A DNA stretch of 64,000 bases from Plotosus lineatus (Eukaryota > Chordata > Actinopteri > Siluriformes > Plotosidae), in assembly GCA_024760905.1 (NCBI GenBank), contig CM045729.1:84695550-84759549 (forward strand), in the 5' to 3' direction. The notes under the pieces are model-generated. The model did no database searches, was not told the origin of the DNA, and saw nothing but the letters and a program-made list of their open reading frames with translations. Positions 1 through 10,968 of this stretch are shown here, one piece after another (the stretch's first letter is position 1; every line of letters starts with the position of its first letter). A program made the translations under genes and the position numbers.

Positions 1-13
1 AAGTTTTTTCCAG

Positions 14-289
14 TTCACGTCCCAAACACTTGGAAGGAGCCGTCGGACCTGACAATATTGAGGGGTTTGATAAAGTCCAGGAATTGGCAGGCTATTTGGC
101 TGACCTGAGACATCAAAGTGGAGCTCTCACCAACCAACAGGCTGCAGATATTGGACAACTGTGGGCCAATCTCTCTGAATATGATAAGCAGCCAACAAAG
201 TTTTTACCACGCCACAAGAGAGGGTGCTCTACTGGCCGTTTTAAAGTGCCAAAATCACAGGTTGCTCCAGGAGCAGAAAGCACCAAAAG
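14..289 (+). CDS. Gene 1, first exon in window
   Basis: The exon begins after a polypyrimidine tract and cag at position 13 and ends at the AAAAG|gtagtt donor. It reads in frame through IEGFDKVQELAGYLADL and QQAADIGQLW. A stop codon lies directly behind the donor if the exon is read through, which supports splicing here. Confidence 0.65.
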
Positions 290-1467
290 GTAGTTATTAT
301 TTCATGATATATCTATCTTCTAGTATACAGCACTGGTTTGGTTGTTTCATTTGAAGAATTAAATGTCTAAATTTTGCATTTTGTAGGTGTTTCTTAGGAC
401 AAAATACAGGACCGGCGCAGTGGCCTGACTGCAATAGGTATGTGGAGGCACTCATATCCAAATTGTGTGATGCGTACCCATCTGCAACTCGCTCTGGGAA
501 TGCTACAACAAGCAGGTGGACGCTGATCAGCAGGGCCTATAAGAACATCCGCCAAACTATATTGAATAGTGCCAGAGTCCAAGAAAACACCAACCTACAA
601 CTTGTGGAAATCAACCAGACAACCCTCCCTCAATGGTGAGAGTATTTCTCCAGAGGATTTCTGTTGTTAAAAGAGGGAATAAGTTTACTTGTAAATCTTG
701 TTTTGTGTTTTCTTTATCTTTTCAGGTACAACAAACGAGGAAAAAGGCAAGAGAGGGAAATTCTTATGGAAGGGATTGCCCTTCCTCAACCATCTATGGC
801 TTCTGCTTCACCCTTGCCTGCAGCTCGGCACAAACTGGCATCTTTGTCAATGCCAGACACAGAAGCACACAGCTTTGACTTGCCAATGGACACCTCTGGA
901 GAAGCCAAAGTGAAAAGGAGACGATATATGGATGAGATTGTGAAGGCAAATGCTCCATCTTCAACACCTCCTCCTTCACTTCCACTAACTGTAACACCAC
1001 CTCCGAAAAGTACCCCGATCATCGTCTACATCACTCCACAAGGCATGATGGGAGTACCTCAACAAGTTTTACCAACTACATTGCAGCAGGTATCATCACC
1101 TCCAGTTGTTATACTACCACCACCAACCACAAACCTTGCAGCAAAACCACCTGTGTTGTGCCAACCTCCATCATTTTCCACCACACCAACCCAAATTCCA
1201 CCTGCTGCTTCTCACTTATCAGCAAGCTCAATACGCTACAGAAAAAGAAAGCTGAAGGCAATCCTAGCTGGAGATACAACTGTCAAATATACACCCAGGA
1301 CAAAGGTTTTTAAATGCAAAGAGTGTGGTCAGCCCCGTCTTCCGCCTCATCAGCCATATTATTGCAATTGGTACTGCCCAGTACAAGCAACCAAGACGTT
1401 TGAAGACTGGAAAAAAGACCTGCAGCTTCAGAAAGGATATGGCCAGACGAAGAACAAGAACGTTTGA
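14..1467 (+). CDS. Gene 1: uncharacterised fish protein with C-terminal Cys zinc motif (3' three exons)
   Basis: Three exons (14-289, 387-635, 726-1467) join in frame with consensus splice sites: acceptors ttttttccag, ttttgtag and cttttcag, donors AAAAG|gtagtt and CAATG|gtgaga. Exon 1 ends in phase 2 and exon 2 completes the Arg codon. Exon 2 ends in phase 2 and exon 3 completes the Trp codon. The product runs from SRPKHLEGAVGPDN through TGPAQWPDCNRYVEAL to a proline-rich linker (about 960-1210) and a C-terminal CX2C-X11-CX3C motif (about 1315-1385), which probably binds zinc. The 5' part lies outside the window. I recall similar multi-copy predicted proteins in fish, but no function is known to me. 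The family could be transposon-associated rather than a conventional host gene. The open frame and intact splice sites argue against a decayed copy. Confidence 0.7.
387..635 (+). CDS. Gene 1, second exon in window
   Basis: The exon follows the acceptor ttttgtag and encodes CFLGQNTGPAQWPDCNRY and then a helical, charged segment ending TTLPQW at the donor CAATG|gtgaga. The phases match the flanking exons. Confidence 0.7.
726..1467 (+). CDS. Gene 1, terminal exon
   Basis: The exon starts after cttttcag and encodes YNKRGKRQERE, a Pro/Ser/Thr-rich low-complexity linker, a basic patch (RYRKRKLKAI) and the CX2C-X11-CX3C motif. It ends in a TGA at 1465-1467. Reading further upstream in the same frame would translate the intron, so 726 is preferred as the coding start of this exon. 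Confidence 0.75.
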
Positions 1468-1525
1468 TTTCTGCTTGCATATTACATGTTAAGATATGTC
1501 ACAGTTGTATTATCACAGTTTATAT

Positions 1526-1537
1526 AATAAAAATAAA
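1526..1537 (+). promoter_or_regulatory. Polyadenylation signals of gene 1
   Basis: Two overlapping AATAAA hexamers lie about 60 bp after the gene 1 stop codon, a normal distance for a short 3' UTR. Confidence 0.6.
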
Positions 1538-1599
1538 TTTGTAATGCTGTCCCAAGCCCTACAAAAAGCAGAGGGGAATTTTAGTTGACTATTTTTGTC

Positions 1600-1675
1600 C
1601 TGTTGGTGAAGTGGTTATCATGCTCAGAAAGCATTCTGAAAGTCCCAGGTTCAATTCCTGCTGGGGATCATCCTT
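1600..1675 (+). repeat. tRNA-like sequence (SINE head or decayed tRNA)
   Basis: It has a good A box (TGGTGAAGTGG) and B box (GGTTCAATTCC) at tRNA spacing. No convincing acceptor-stem pairing was found, so a SINE head or tRNA pseudogene is likelier than a working tRNA gene. Confidence 0.4.
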
Positions 1676-1679
1676 AGGT

Positions 1680-2610
1680 ACACAAATAGACTACCTGTGT
1701 CACAAAATTAATTCAATTTTGTCCATTTTTAATCTTTTTGTTTACAAAGCACAGCTTTTCGAAGCAGGGTGCATCAATTTGCCTGAAATAAAAACGTATC
1801 CTTAAAAATAAAATAAATAATAATTCAAACTGATCAGCAATATTAACTCAAGAGCACAATATATAAAACACTAACCTACAAAACAAAAATGAAAAACAAT
1901 TTATTTTTTTTTGTCAAAATGATTAAGTCCAGATTAATGGCCATAATGAGCACGTTTGGCAGTGCACAGCTTTTCGAAGCCGGTTTAAAAGCACAAAACT
2001 GAACTCTCAGCTCCTGCTCAATGCTGAACTGAGATCTGGACTTATTTTCACAGCAGTGACGTCATCCAGCATGACAGAGACCATGTCTGCTGCAGGTAGG
2101 ATCAGTTCCTCTACTGTGGGGTTTTCTGCACTGAGCAGTTTGGACCGCCACCTTATCTGATGCGAACAGAGCTCACTGGTTTGCTGGAGTAGCATTCACA
2201 AAGCGGAATGGTTGTTGACGATGCTCGGCAAGTTTTCGTTGAAAAAACTCACATGGCTCATCACGTGATCGGGGTATGAAGTCTTTCAGTGACGCCTGAA
2301 TTTATTTGGCTTCATGCCGTCCGCTGCCAATGTTTTCAGACACAGTAAACACAGCAGTCTTTGCTCGTTTCTCACCGCAACAGTGAAGTCGAGTGCTACC
2401 TCCGCTTCATCATACCTCCTTGACTTAGCTTTCGGGAGACTTTCGTTTCTTTCACTGTCTCAGTCTCTCTCTCTCCGCCTCTCTTTACATCCCTGTTAAA
2501 AATGTCCATGGTGGGTTTATTAACTACACTTCTTTTTTTTACCTCTGGGCACACTAACAGTGAGGAAGCCACTGCCACCTGCTGTAGTAGATATAGAATT
2601 ACACTTTATC
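1680..2610. other. Stretch without recognised gene
   Basis: The 16-mer gcacagcttttcgaag occurs twice, at about 1749 and 1963, so part of this is repeat-derived. A short minus-strand open frame (2007-2195) has no recognisable domain. The segment next to the Gypsy fragment may hold part of that element, but I cannot define an LTR. Confidence 0.3.
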
Positions 2611-3600
2611 CTAATACGGCCAAAAAAAAGCATGTTCCCAGGGGTCACACGAGAACCAGTGGTCTATACAAAGACGTAAGCTGCCATCTTTCTTTCTCAC
2701 ACACACGACTGGTGAGGCATAAGGTGAGTTAGATTTCTTCACCCATCCTTGTGCAATGAGATTGTGCAGATACGCTTTCATTTCTTTGTATAGTGGTTTT
2801 GGCACTGACAAATAGGTGCGTGCTACAGGGTCTATATCCTTTAGTGAAATGCTCAACTTCAACTTGTTAATACATCCAATGTCATCATCTGATTTGGAAA
2901 AGGAGGAGCATTCATCTCGAAGCATGTTCTGCACCACTACTCTCTCAGGTTCACTCAGGTGATTCAAGTCAACTGGTGGATCCCACTGAGTGTTAGTAGC
3001 TTGTTCACTTTCCACATTCCCATTACTCACTGGCACTGTGAGACAATGATCAGATTTCTCCAAAATGGTTGCTGGATACACAGCCGGGACCGGCTGTAAA
3101 GTACCCATAATAGTTTTTCCTAACAACTCAATATTATGATCGGTTCGATTTTGCACTCCGAGTACAATGTACTGTGAAACACCACGTCTGAGCTTTCCAA
3201 TAGTCTCCAAAACTCAAGGCCTTCTGCCCACTGAGGATTAATGGCTGGCTCAAAGAGAAGTGTTGTGTCTTTCTTCAGTGGTGGTGTCTGTACTTTAGTC
3301 AATCTGAACAGAGGTGTGGTTTGGTATGATGACTTTTTCTTTTGTTGTCTTGACAGCAGTCACATGACTGTTCTGTAGTCACTAGTTCCAGGAAAGATGA
3401 AACAGTCTCTCTGAAGAATCGGGAAAGCTGCTCTCAGTGTTTCATGCAGCTGTTCTCTCCTGTTAGCATCAAGCAGTTCTGTGGTGCTGGTTTTCACTAT
3501 TCGTTCCAATGACATTAAAACCTAAGATTGGTTGTGAGAGGCTGCCTCCTTTCATCACCAACATGGGGATAATAAGTTCTTTGGTATCAGAATCGCCTGC
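2611..3600 (-). mobile_element. Ty3/Gypsy retrotransposon, protease to start of reverse transcriptase (fragment)
   Basis: Read on the minus strand, about 3590-3500 encodes a protease-type segment (KELIIPMLVMKGGSLSQPI). The open frame 3210-2611 leads into the reverse transcriptase N-terminus: LKDIDPVARTYLSVPKPLYK, LIAQGWVKKSNSPYASPVV and CVRKKDGSLRLCID. This order is typical of Ty3/Gypsy pol. The reading breaks off just after the LCID motif near 2665, so the catalytic core is missing, and the protease part has lost its frame. The matching gag lies 4 kb away at 7871-8641 in the same orientation, separated by a Copia element. Confidence 0.75.
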
Positions 3601-3638
3601 AGCTAAACAATGTGACCTCAATGAAACCTCTGTAGGGC

Positions 3639-4236
3639 ATGTTCTGTTCGTTGGCAGCTACGAAAGCACTTGAGATTCCATTAGCAGCTATGAACAAGAA
3701 TGATGGTTTGGAGAAAGTGGTCGCAGCGCTAGATAAACTGTATCTCAAGGACTCAATAGACGCCGCTTATCAAGCATATGTGGAATTTGACCGCTTAAAG
3801 AAAGAGGACAATGAAGACATGAATGACTTCATTATCAGGTTTGACAAAGAATCACAACTGTTCAGTTCATGATATCAAATTTCCAGATGCTGTTTTAGCT
3901 TTTCAGCTACTTGATTCAACAAATTTCAACAAGAGAGATAGACAGTTAGTGTTGACTACTACAACTGATAGGACATATGAGACAATGAAAACTTCCCTGA
4001 GAAGAATTTTTTGTGATGTTAGGACATCTCCTTGTCCATCAGATAACACTGTACACGTAAAGCAAGAAAATGTCATGTACACAAAACCTACAAGAGACCA
4101 GCTGGGACCTCTCAATGGGTATGGGAAAGTTTCGAGATGCATGATATGTGGATCAACATTCCACTGGGCAAGGAATTGTCCTAATAAACAGGAAGAAAAT
4201 ACCCAGAAAAAAAACAGGAAGACCTTGAACATGTAA
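3639..4236 (+). pseudogene. Copia gag with CCHC zinc knuckle
   Basis: Two overlapping frames cover gag (3639-3872 and 3823-4236). The first encodes YLKDSIDAAYQAYVEFDRL and NEDMNDFIIRFDKE, typical of a Copia capsid helix region. The second ends in CMICGSTFHWARNC, a perfect CX2CX4HX4C knuckle at about 4138-4180. A frameshift near 3865 separates them. Confidence 0.7.
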
Positions 4237-4239
4237 AAT

Positions 4240-4754
4240 TAACATTATTCACAGAAGAAAGGAAAAGACTCAACCAGATTCTTATAAGTGAGGCAAGTGG
4301 GTGTGCGGTCATTGATACCGGTTGCACTAAAACTGTATGCGGAAAGTTGTGGTATGATAATTTCACCAAAACTCTTTCAAATTAAGATAAGGAAAATATC
4401 AAGATTTTAAAGGGAGAGAGGAGTTACAAGTTTGGCAGTGGAGAAATTCACAAGTCTATGTTTGAGGCATCTATCCCAGCTGTAATCAGAAGTACCAAGT
4501 GCAACATAGAAACAGATGTGGTGGATGTGGACAGACCGCTGCTTCTCAGCAGGCCATTGTTAAAGAAGGCACAGAACAAGCTGAATATTATGGAGGATCA
4601 AGCTTCAATGTTTGGTGAAGACATTCAACTACAGCTGACGTCAACAGGACATTATTGTGTAAACATTCTTGGAAAAGAAGGAGAAGGAATACAGACGGAA
4701 AGCCCTGAAGTAGTGTTACTGGCAGCTGATGAGGATAAACTCAAACCAGACTAG
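4240..4754 (+). pseudogene. Copia protease region
   Basis: The aspartic protease motif AVIDTGCTKTVCG is readable near 4306-4345 with the catalytic DTG intact. A stop follows near 4384 and the frame resumes at 4458-4754 with a segment (DVDRPLLLSRPLLKKAQ) matching the usual downstream part of Copia protease. Confidence 0.6.
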
Positions 4755-4779
4755 AGAAGTTACATAAACAATTTGGACA

Positions 4780-5720
4780 TTGTTCAGCAGAGAACTTAAG
4801 AGACTGATTAGAAACTAGGGTGAAATGAAGTCAAGTGACACTGAGAAAGTTATAGACGAAGTAGTTCGGGACTGTGATGCGTGCAAGAGATATGCCAAAA
4901 CACCAGCTCGGCCTGTTGTTTCCATGGACGTTCCTGTCCATCCCATGGGCAAAAGAATTTAATGAAGTAGAGGCTGTTGACCTACATGAACTTCAGAGCA
5001 ATGTGTACTACTTGCAGATCATTGATCACTTTACAAGGTACAGTGCAGGGGCAATCATCCGTGACAAGAGAGCAGAGACTTTCGTGCAAGCATTCATGCA
5101 GAGTTGGGTAAGCGTTCATGGGGCGCCACAGAAGATATCGTCAGACAATGATGGAGATTTCAATAATCATCAGGTACATGAGATGTGCCATTTGTTCAAC
5201 ATTACCATCAAGACAACTCCAGCCTATAGGTCCATGGTCAAATGGTGTAGTGGAACGACATAACCAGACGCTAACGAACATGATGCTGAAAGTTATAGAT
5301 GACAGTGGATGTGACTGGGACACTGCTTTGAGTTGGGCACTCAGTGCCAAGAATTCCATGATCGATGTGAATGGATTTAGTAGCTTCCAACTGGTATATG
5401 GAAGAAATCCGAACTGCCCATCATCCTTGATTGACAAGCCACCAGCTCTAGAAGGGGAAACCACTAGTGAGATAGTGGGCAGACACCTCAATACCCTACA
5501 CAGGATGAGACAAGCTTTCACAAAGGCAGAAAGCAGCGAGAACAAAGAGCTCTCAGGAAACAAATTAGGCCAACAGATGGACCATTTTACACAGAAGAGA
5601 GAGTATACTTTAAACACCCAGAACAAAACACTTGGAAGGGACCGGAAACCGTTATTGGCCAGGATAGGGTGGTGGTTTTTCCTCAGACAAGGTGGACTGA
5701 TAATCCGTGTTCATCACAGC
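4780..5720 (+). pseudogene. Copia integrase
   Basis: The N-terminal zinc module is partly readable (FGHCSAENL and CDACKRYAK, about 4770-4900). The core shows Asp in EAVDLHEL, Asp in SSDNDGDF and Glu in NGVVERHNQTL, the DDE triad. The third residue is in a different frame, so a frameshift near 5240 breaks the enzyme. The C-terminal acidic linker continues to about 6205. Confidence 0.7.
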
Positions 5721-6238
5721 AGAATGAGAAGAGTATCTGATCCTGATTCGGTCAGTGAACAAGGAGCGAATAGTGGCATAACAGAGACAGATCAGCAAAC
5801 AAGTATGCCAGCTCATGAACAGAAAGAAGACACAGTAGACACTGAAGAAGAGGAAGTAATTGCCGCAGATACTGACGCTGGTGACTCTGAAGAAGAGCAC
5901 CAGGAACCAGGCGGACAAGCAATGAAGAACAATGCACTGCAAGGAGTTGTTCCAAAGTTAAACCAGGATGATATTGTGGAATACACAAACATTGAAACTG
6001 GAGAAAAGATGGAGGCAAGAGTTCTTGGAAGAACTGGAAAAGCAACAGGCGGTAACAAAGACTGGTTTAATGTGGAATTCTTAAAACCAATCCAGTATCA
6101 GGGAGTTCAGCAATCAATTGACACAAGTAAGATAAATGGCTTGGAAGTTAGGAGAGAAACAGATACACAAGGTTTGACTGACAATGAAGAAACAGTGTTA
6201 GTTGTTTAGCATTCGTTATGGGATGAAGCAAAACAGAG

Positions 6239-6770
6239 ATGGATAGCTGGAAAGAAAATGCTGTGTACATAAAGGTAGATGATGAAGGACAGAAGTGTAT
6301 ACCAACAAAGTGTGTTTGTACCATGAAAGAGACAGAACATGGAATGAAGAGAAAGGCTAGACTAGTTGCCAGAGGGTTTGAGGAGCCATCGTCAGGGATC
6401 CAGAAAGATGCCCCAACATGTTCGAATGAATCACTGAGGATTGTCTATTCCATTATGGCTGATAGAAAATGGTCACCGCAGTCGATGGATATCAAGACTG
6501 CTTTTTGTGCAGGGTCAACCGATTCAGCGAGATGTGTTTCTGAGACCACCCAATGACATGAAAAGACCAGGCAAGTTATGGAAACTACAAAAATGCATAT
6601 ATGGGTTAGTTGATGCGTCATTGCAATGGTACAATAGGGTCCAAAGTGTGATGAAAGAACTAGGTGCGGAGAAGTCAAAGTTTGATCCAGCTGTCCAATC
6701 TGATTGGAGAGTTGGCATGCCATGTAGATGATTTCATATTGGGTGGAACAGACTGGTTTAAAAAATCCAT
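6239..6770 (+). pseudogene. Copia reverse transcriptase
   Basis: The N-terminal landmark KARLVARGFEE, then SMDIKTAFCAG (catalytic Asp) and CIYGLVDASLQWYNR, identify Copia reverse transcriptase. The YVDD box appears as HVDDFILGG near 6713-6740. Frame breaks near 6545 and 6730 disable the gene. Confidence 0.7.
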
Positions 6771-6829
6771 AATACAAAAAAATAAGAGAAACTCTTAGGG
6801 TTGGCAATGAAAATGATTCTGCTTTCAAG

Positions 6830-7541
6830 TATTTGGGAATCACACTTCAAGAAGTTGAGAATGAGCTCTACCTACATCAAAAGGACTACACTGAAAACAT
6901 TGATTTTATCCAAGTCAGTAAATCCAGATTACTAGAAAGAAAAGATAGTCTCACAGAAGAAGAAAAAAATGAAAGCAAAACTGGGACAGCTGTTGTGGAT
7001 AGGTCGTCAGACACAGCCTGATATCCTATTTGAAACATGTAGACTTTCAAGAGCCTTGAAGAGAGGGAAAGTGGAAAATATAGATGAAGTGAACAAAGTC
7101 ATCAAACAACTCAAGTCAGAACACGTGAGGCTGAAGTTTTCAGAGATCGGGCCTGAGACTTCATTGAGACTCGTGGTATACAGTGACTCCTTAATGGGGA
7201 ATCTGGAGGATCACAAGGGGCACATGTTATATTCTTCGCGTCACCGGACAAGAGAGCCTTGCCAATCAGTTGGTCCTCAAAGTGGGTAAGGAGGGTTGTC
7301 AGAAGTTCCCTGGCAGCGGAGACACTAGCAATGGCAGATGCCATCGATGCCGCCACACATTTGTCGTCATTGTAGTCAGAACTCACAGGAAACAAGCAGC
7401 ATTAGTCATAGATCCAGCAGTGGACATCAACTTGTAGACTGCTTGACAAAAAAGGGGGCTTCTACTAAGTCTCCTGAAAGCCTTGAAGGAAGGCAGATTG
7501 ATGTAAACCGATCAACGTTGTACATAGTTTTTGTTATGTAA
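6830..7541 (+). pseudogene. Copia RNase H
   Basis: The region encodes FKYLGITLQEVENELYLHQK, then LLWIGRQTQPDILFETCRL, RLVVYSDS (first catalytic Asp), AMADAIDAATHL and the terminal LVDCLTKKG motif, in several frames. This is the end of Copia pol. Confidence 0.65.
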
Positions 7542-7870
7542 ATACTGGAAAAGTTTCACTTAAAGAACTATCAAAAAAAAAAAAAAAAGTAGAAAGGACC
7601 AGATTGATAACATATCGTGTGCTGAAAGGACATGTTTATAAACACAGAAGTCTGCCATGATTATCCGGAAATGGAATTTGATACCTGAGCATGCGTAGAC
7701 GTGACGGGAGGTTGTGTGTGAAGCACGTGGTTGAGGAGCGCGAGCGAGGCATACGCGATTACGGAGTGAATGGGAAGCGAGGCACATGTAAGTGTTACCA
7801 GTATTTCAAGTGCTGGTTTCCCTGTGGATGAAAATGTTCATTGCATTTTCTTTTGTGTTTTGGCCAATGT
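7542..7870 (+). repeat. Copia 3' flank, possible LTR
   Basis: A run of 17 A and a purine stretch (about 7574-7599) lie where the polypurine tract should be. The following 270 bp end exactly where the Gypsy gag resumes, so this is probably the 3' LTR. No matching 5' LTR was found, so this remains inference. Confidence 0.35.
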
Positions 7871-8641
7871 TCAACTTGACAGATTTTGGAGCAGGTTAGG
7901 GTTAGGTTGTGGAGTCGGTTGAGGGGGAACATGGTCTTTTCGGTTCCTACTATTTTTCTCACTCACTGACTGTCTGGCCCCACTGGTTTGATTTGCTTTC
8001 TCTTGGAGTGATAATGCTAATGCAACCTGTAATTTCGCCATCTCTTTTTGCAACCGTTCTCTCTTTGGAGGTTGCACAACCTGGTGTGGCTCCACATCTG
8101 TCTGTTTTAACATCGCTACTTGTTCTAGCACACCAAGTTCGGTAACTGGTAGCTCAGCAATTTTATCTTTTAAAGTCAGTAATTCTGCCATCCCTTGATC
8201 CTCAAGGTTATGCAGTTCTTCTTTGTCTAAGTATCTTGTGACCTGTGAAATTAGCAATAAACGACCTTTTCCTGATGCTTTTTCAAACTTTGGCCCAGCA
8301 ATAGTTAAAAAGTCACAAACTTCAACCAAAGCATCTCTTGTCAATGTATACAGTGCTCCTCCAATTTCTAGTTTTAAATCTTCGCTGTCTGAAGAATCCA
8401 TCTCCACCCCTGACCAGTGGACAGGATCTGTGTGATGTAGAACGTTCTCTTTGTAGAGCAGACGACACAGCTCTCCTGGCACCAGCGGTTGACCACAACT
8501 CGCCTGCAAGTCTCTCCACGCAGTTGTTGAACCACCACGCAGTTTCATCCACCTTGGCTGTCGGGGGAGTTGAATGATGATTTGGACGTCTATCCTGGAC
8601 AGCTGGACCTCGTCACATTCAATCCCAGCGGTGCCTCCCAA
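7871..8641 (-). pseudogene. Ty3/Gypsy gag (N-terminal part)
   Basis: The minus-strand open frame includes LYTLTRDALVEVCDFLTI, LLLISQVTRYLDKEELHNLE and MAELLTLKDKI. I recall this as the N-terminal region of gag in a common fish Gypsy family. It ends at the junction with the Copia element. Together with 2611-3600 it forms one interrupted minus-strand element. Confidence 0.65.
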
Positions 8642-8850
8642 ATGCTACGGCCTGCAGAAGCGGACAAAAAAGAGCAGCGCACACCATGTAATGCTCCTTC
8701 GGCAACTCCAGTCCAAATTTTTATTACAAACTGTAAACATACAAACAAACAATTTATGAACATACAGATAATGAATTCATACTTATTACACAAATATAAT
8801 ATGTGAAAACACGATCCAATCCTGCAACACACCACCGTTGTCCACATGAC
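8642..8850 (-). repeat. LTR-like segment of the Gypsy element
   Basis: About 65 bp (8652-8716) containing gcagcgcacaccatg and aatgctccttcggcaact recurs almost unchanged at 11836-11902. Its position just upstream of gag on the minus strand fits the end of a 5' LTR plus leader. Confidence 0.45.
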
Positions 8851-8881
8851 GATATTTCAAATATGAACTAATTTGCATATA

Positions 8882-9735
8882 CAGACGCTCCCCGACTTAC
8901 GTTCATCCGTTTTACGTTTTTCGCTTTTGTCCCCCCCCCCAAAAAAAGTCAAATTTTGAGTTTAGACGTACCTACGTAGTACGCTGTCATAATGACGCAA
9001 TGACGCCGAGTCCATTTTTTACAAATGACAGACTGAGTGCCCCTCCTTCCCAGTTCAGTTTTATATATATCAGCTATATAGCGTGTTACCCTTGTGTTAA
9101 GACGTCGTCTCTGTGATCTGTGTTTACACTGTTTTGTGGACTTTTATAACCCTAAGCAAATATGGTTGGTCAGAAGCATAAGCCTACTAGCATGGGTGCA
9201 AGTCTCATACACAGAGATGAATTAACTATCTGCTTGGATTGGCGTGATCTACCATGCATGCTCAGTTTAAGCAAAGAGAGTTGTAATATGAATGAAAATC
9301 CGAATCCAGGAAAGAGCGCGCCGCTCTGTGGCTCCACATCAGTGCAGGCTGTGTTCTAAGTGAGTTCAACGGCACCCTTGCGCACTTGAAAGACCGGAAG
9401 TCCATATAACTCACAGCAAGTACACTACTTTCGCAAGTACATTACTTTCAGTTTTGAGCGCTTCACATATTGTAAGCTTGGCTGTTTTAAGCTTAATGTA
9501 AAGTGACTTGGTATAAATAAGTGACTTATTTTAAATTAATGTTGATATTTGATATTATTTTACAATGTTATGTTTATAATTGATTTAGGGTTGTTTTATG
9601 AGATAGTAATGGTATTTATGGATGTATAGTACAGTATGAGCCTCATACATCACATCACTGTAACAACTTACATTCACTTTCACCTTACGTTCGACTGTCC
9701 GGAACCAATTAAAAACATAAGTCAGGGAGCGTCTG
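8882..9735 (+). mobile_element. Non-autonomous TA-inserting DNA element, CAGACGCTCC family, copy a
   Basis: The terminal inverted repeats are cagacgctccccgactta and, at the far end, taagtcagggagcgtctg. TA duplications lie at 8880-8881 and 9736-9737. Tigger/mariner-like elements have this type of end and target. A short frame at 9162 starting MVGQKHKPTSMG is shared with two other copies in the window and may be the remains of a transposase. Confidence 0.65.
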
Positions 9736-10175
9736 TAGTATAAACAGTAATACAGTCATCTCTTGAATATCGCAGATAATGTAGACCAGACCTGGCAGCG
9801 ATATTCGAAAAACCGAAGTGGGAACGCCCCGCCCCCGTTTTGACCGTGTTGTCTCATTTTTGTTTTCGCGTCTATACAATATCAAGAGTGTATATTAAAC
9901 GTTACACAGTTATATGCATATGTAAATACTGTAATGTATTAATATTTAAATAGAATTTATATATACAGTAGGCCCTTGACATTCGCAGGGGTTCGGTTCG
10001 GGGCCCTCCCGCAAATCGAAATAATCCGCGAGTTCTGTACCCGGAAGTAAAACCCCATGTAGGATGTCACATTCGCTAATAAGCAGTTGTAAGTAAAATA
10101 CTATGTAACTATTACATGCCCTGAAATATGCTTCTTAAACACATTCTATAGACAATCTTACTCATTAATACAGTA
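9736..10175 (+). repeat. Left end of a CAGTAGGCC-type DNA element
   Basis: From 9966 the sequence cagtaggcccttgacattcg is the inverted-repeat end also seen at 30039, 31872 and 39820. A second TIR-like start, cagtcatctcttgaatatcg, occurs near 9754. The element is interrupted at 10174 by a Tigger-like insertion and resumes after 10970. Its right end was not found. Confidence 0.45.
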
Positions 10176-10968
10176 CAGTAAAACCTCCGCTGACGAACGC
10201 TTAAGCTCACGAACCTTTCGCCTCAAGAACATTAAATTCGCGAGCATATAGTCTCTGCTGACGAACTAGTTTTCGGCGGACGAACCAAACCACGCGGTCG
10301 AACAGCGCCACGGTGGCGGCCACGAGAAGCTGACGTCCCAGCGTCACGGCGTCCCAGTTCGTCACCCCCTTTCTTTGAATGCGGACGTGGTTTGTGTTTG
10401 ATAGACATTTTGGACCATATTGAGTGTACTTTTGCTATTATGGGACCGAAAAAGACCCCACCACAGGCGGAGATCATTGAAAAACACGAACGAGGTGTGT
10501 GTTTGTGTGACTTAGCGTCCCAGTACCAGTACGCCAAGTCTACCATTGCTCCCATCCTTAAGAACAAGGAAGTTATTAAGGGTGCGTGTGTGGCTAAGGG
10601 TGTTTCCAAACAGTAGGCGTTTCCAAACTCTCCTTCCAAACAGTAAGTCCCTCCCTCCCTCCTCCTCCCACTCCATTCCATCAAGCCATCAACTACCATC
10701 ACAAAGGTAAATAAAACCACTTTATTATACAGTACAGTTTATTTCTTTAATTACAATACAATAGCACATTTATTATACATAAAATAAGGTATATTTTTGT
10801 GTAGTTTTAAGGCTTATTTAGTAGAAAATTATGTTTTATGGGGACCTGGGAACGGATTATTCTCATTTTAATGGTTTCTTATGGGAAAATAAATGTTCGG
10901 AAGACGAACTTTTCGCCTCACACACACTTTCTGGGAACCAATTATGTTCGTGAGCAGAGGTATCACTG
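10176..10968 (+). mobile_element. Tigger/pogo-like non-autonomous element
   Basis: The ends cagtaaaacctccgctgacg and gcagaggtatcactg are imperfect inverted repeats, and TA duplications lie at 10174-10175 and 10969-10970. It carries the helix-turn-helix start of a Tigger-type transposase and nothing of the catalytic domain, so it is a deletion derivative. Confidence 0.65.
10440..10616 (+). pseudogene. Tigger-like transposase N-terminal fragment
   Basis: A 58-codon frame starts MGPKKTPPQAEIIEKHERG and continues with CDLASQYQYAKSTI and ILKNKEVIKGACVAKGV. This matches the N-terminal DNA-binding helix-turn-helix of Tigger transposases. A stop follows at once and no DDE domain is present. Confidence 0.6.

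Larger units (their letters stand above)
3612..7560 (+). mobile_element. Ty1/Copia retrotransposon gag-pol remnant
   Basis: The order gag, zinc knuckle, protease, integrase, reverse transcriptase, RNase H is the Copia order, with integrase before reverse transcriptase. The frame is broken at many points (near 3865, 4235, 4384, 4754, 5240, 6205, 6550, 6730 and others), so the element is dead. No 5' LTR is visible: the element is 5'-truncated or its LTR is unrecognisable. It lies between the pol and gag pieces of a Gypsy element on the other strand, so it is the younger insertion. Copia elements are comparatively scarce in vertebrates; GalEa-type families are known from fish. Confidence 0.8.

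Noticed and set aside
1600..1675. Functional tRNA gene
   Set aside because: The A and B boxes are present, but no 7-bp acceptor stem or credible anticodon arm could be paired.
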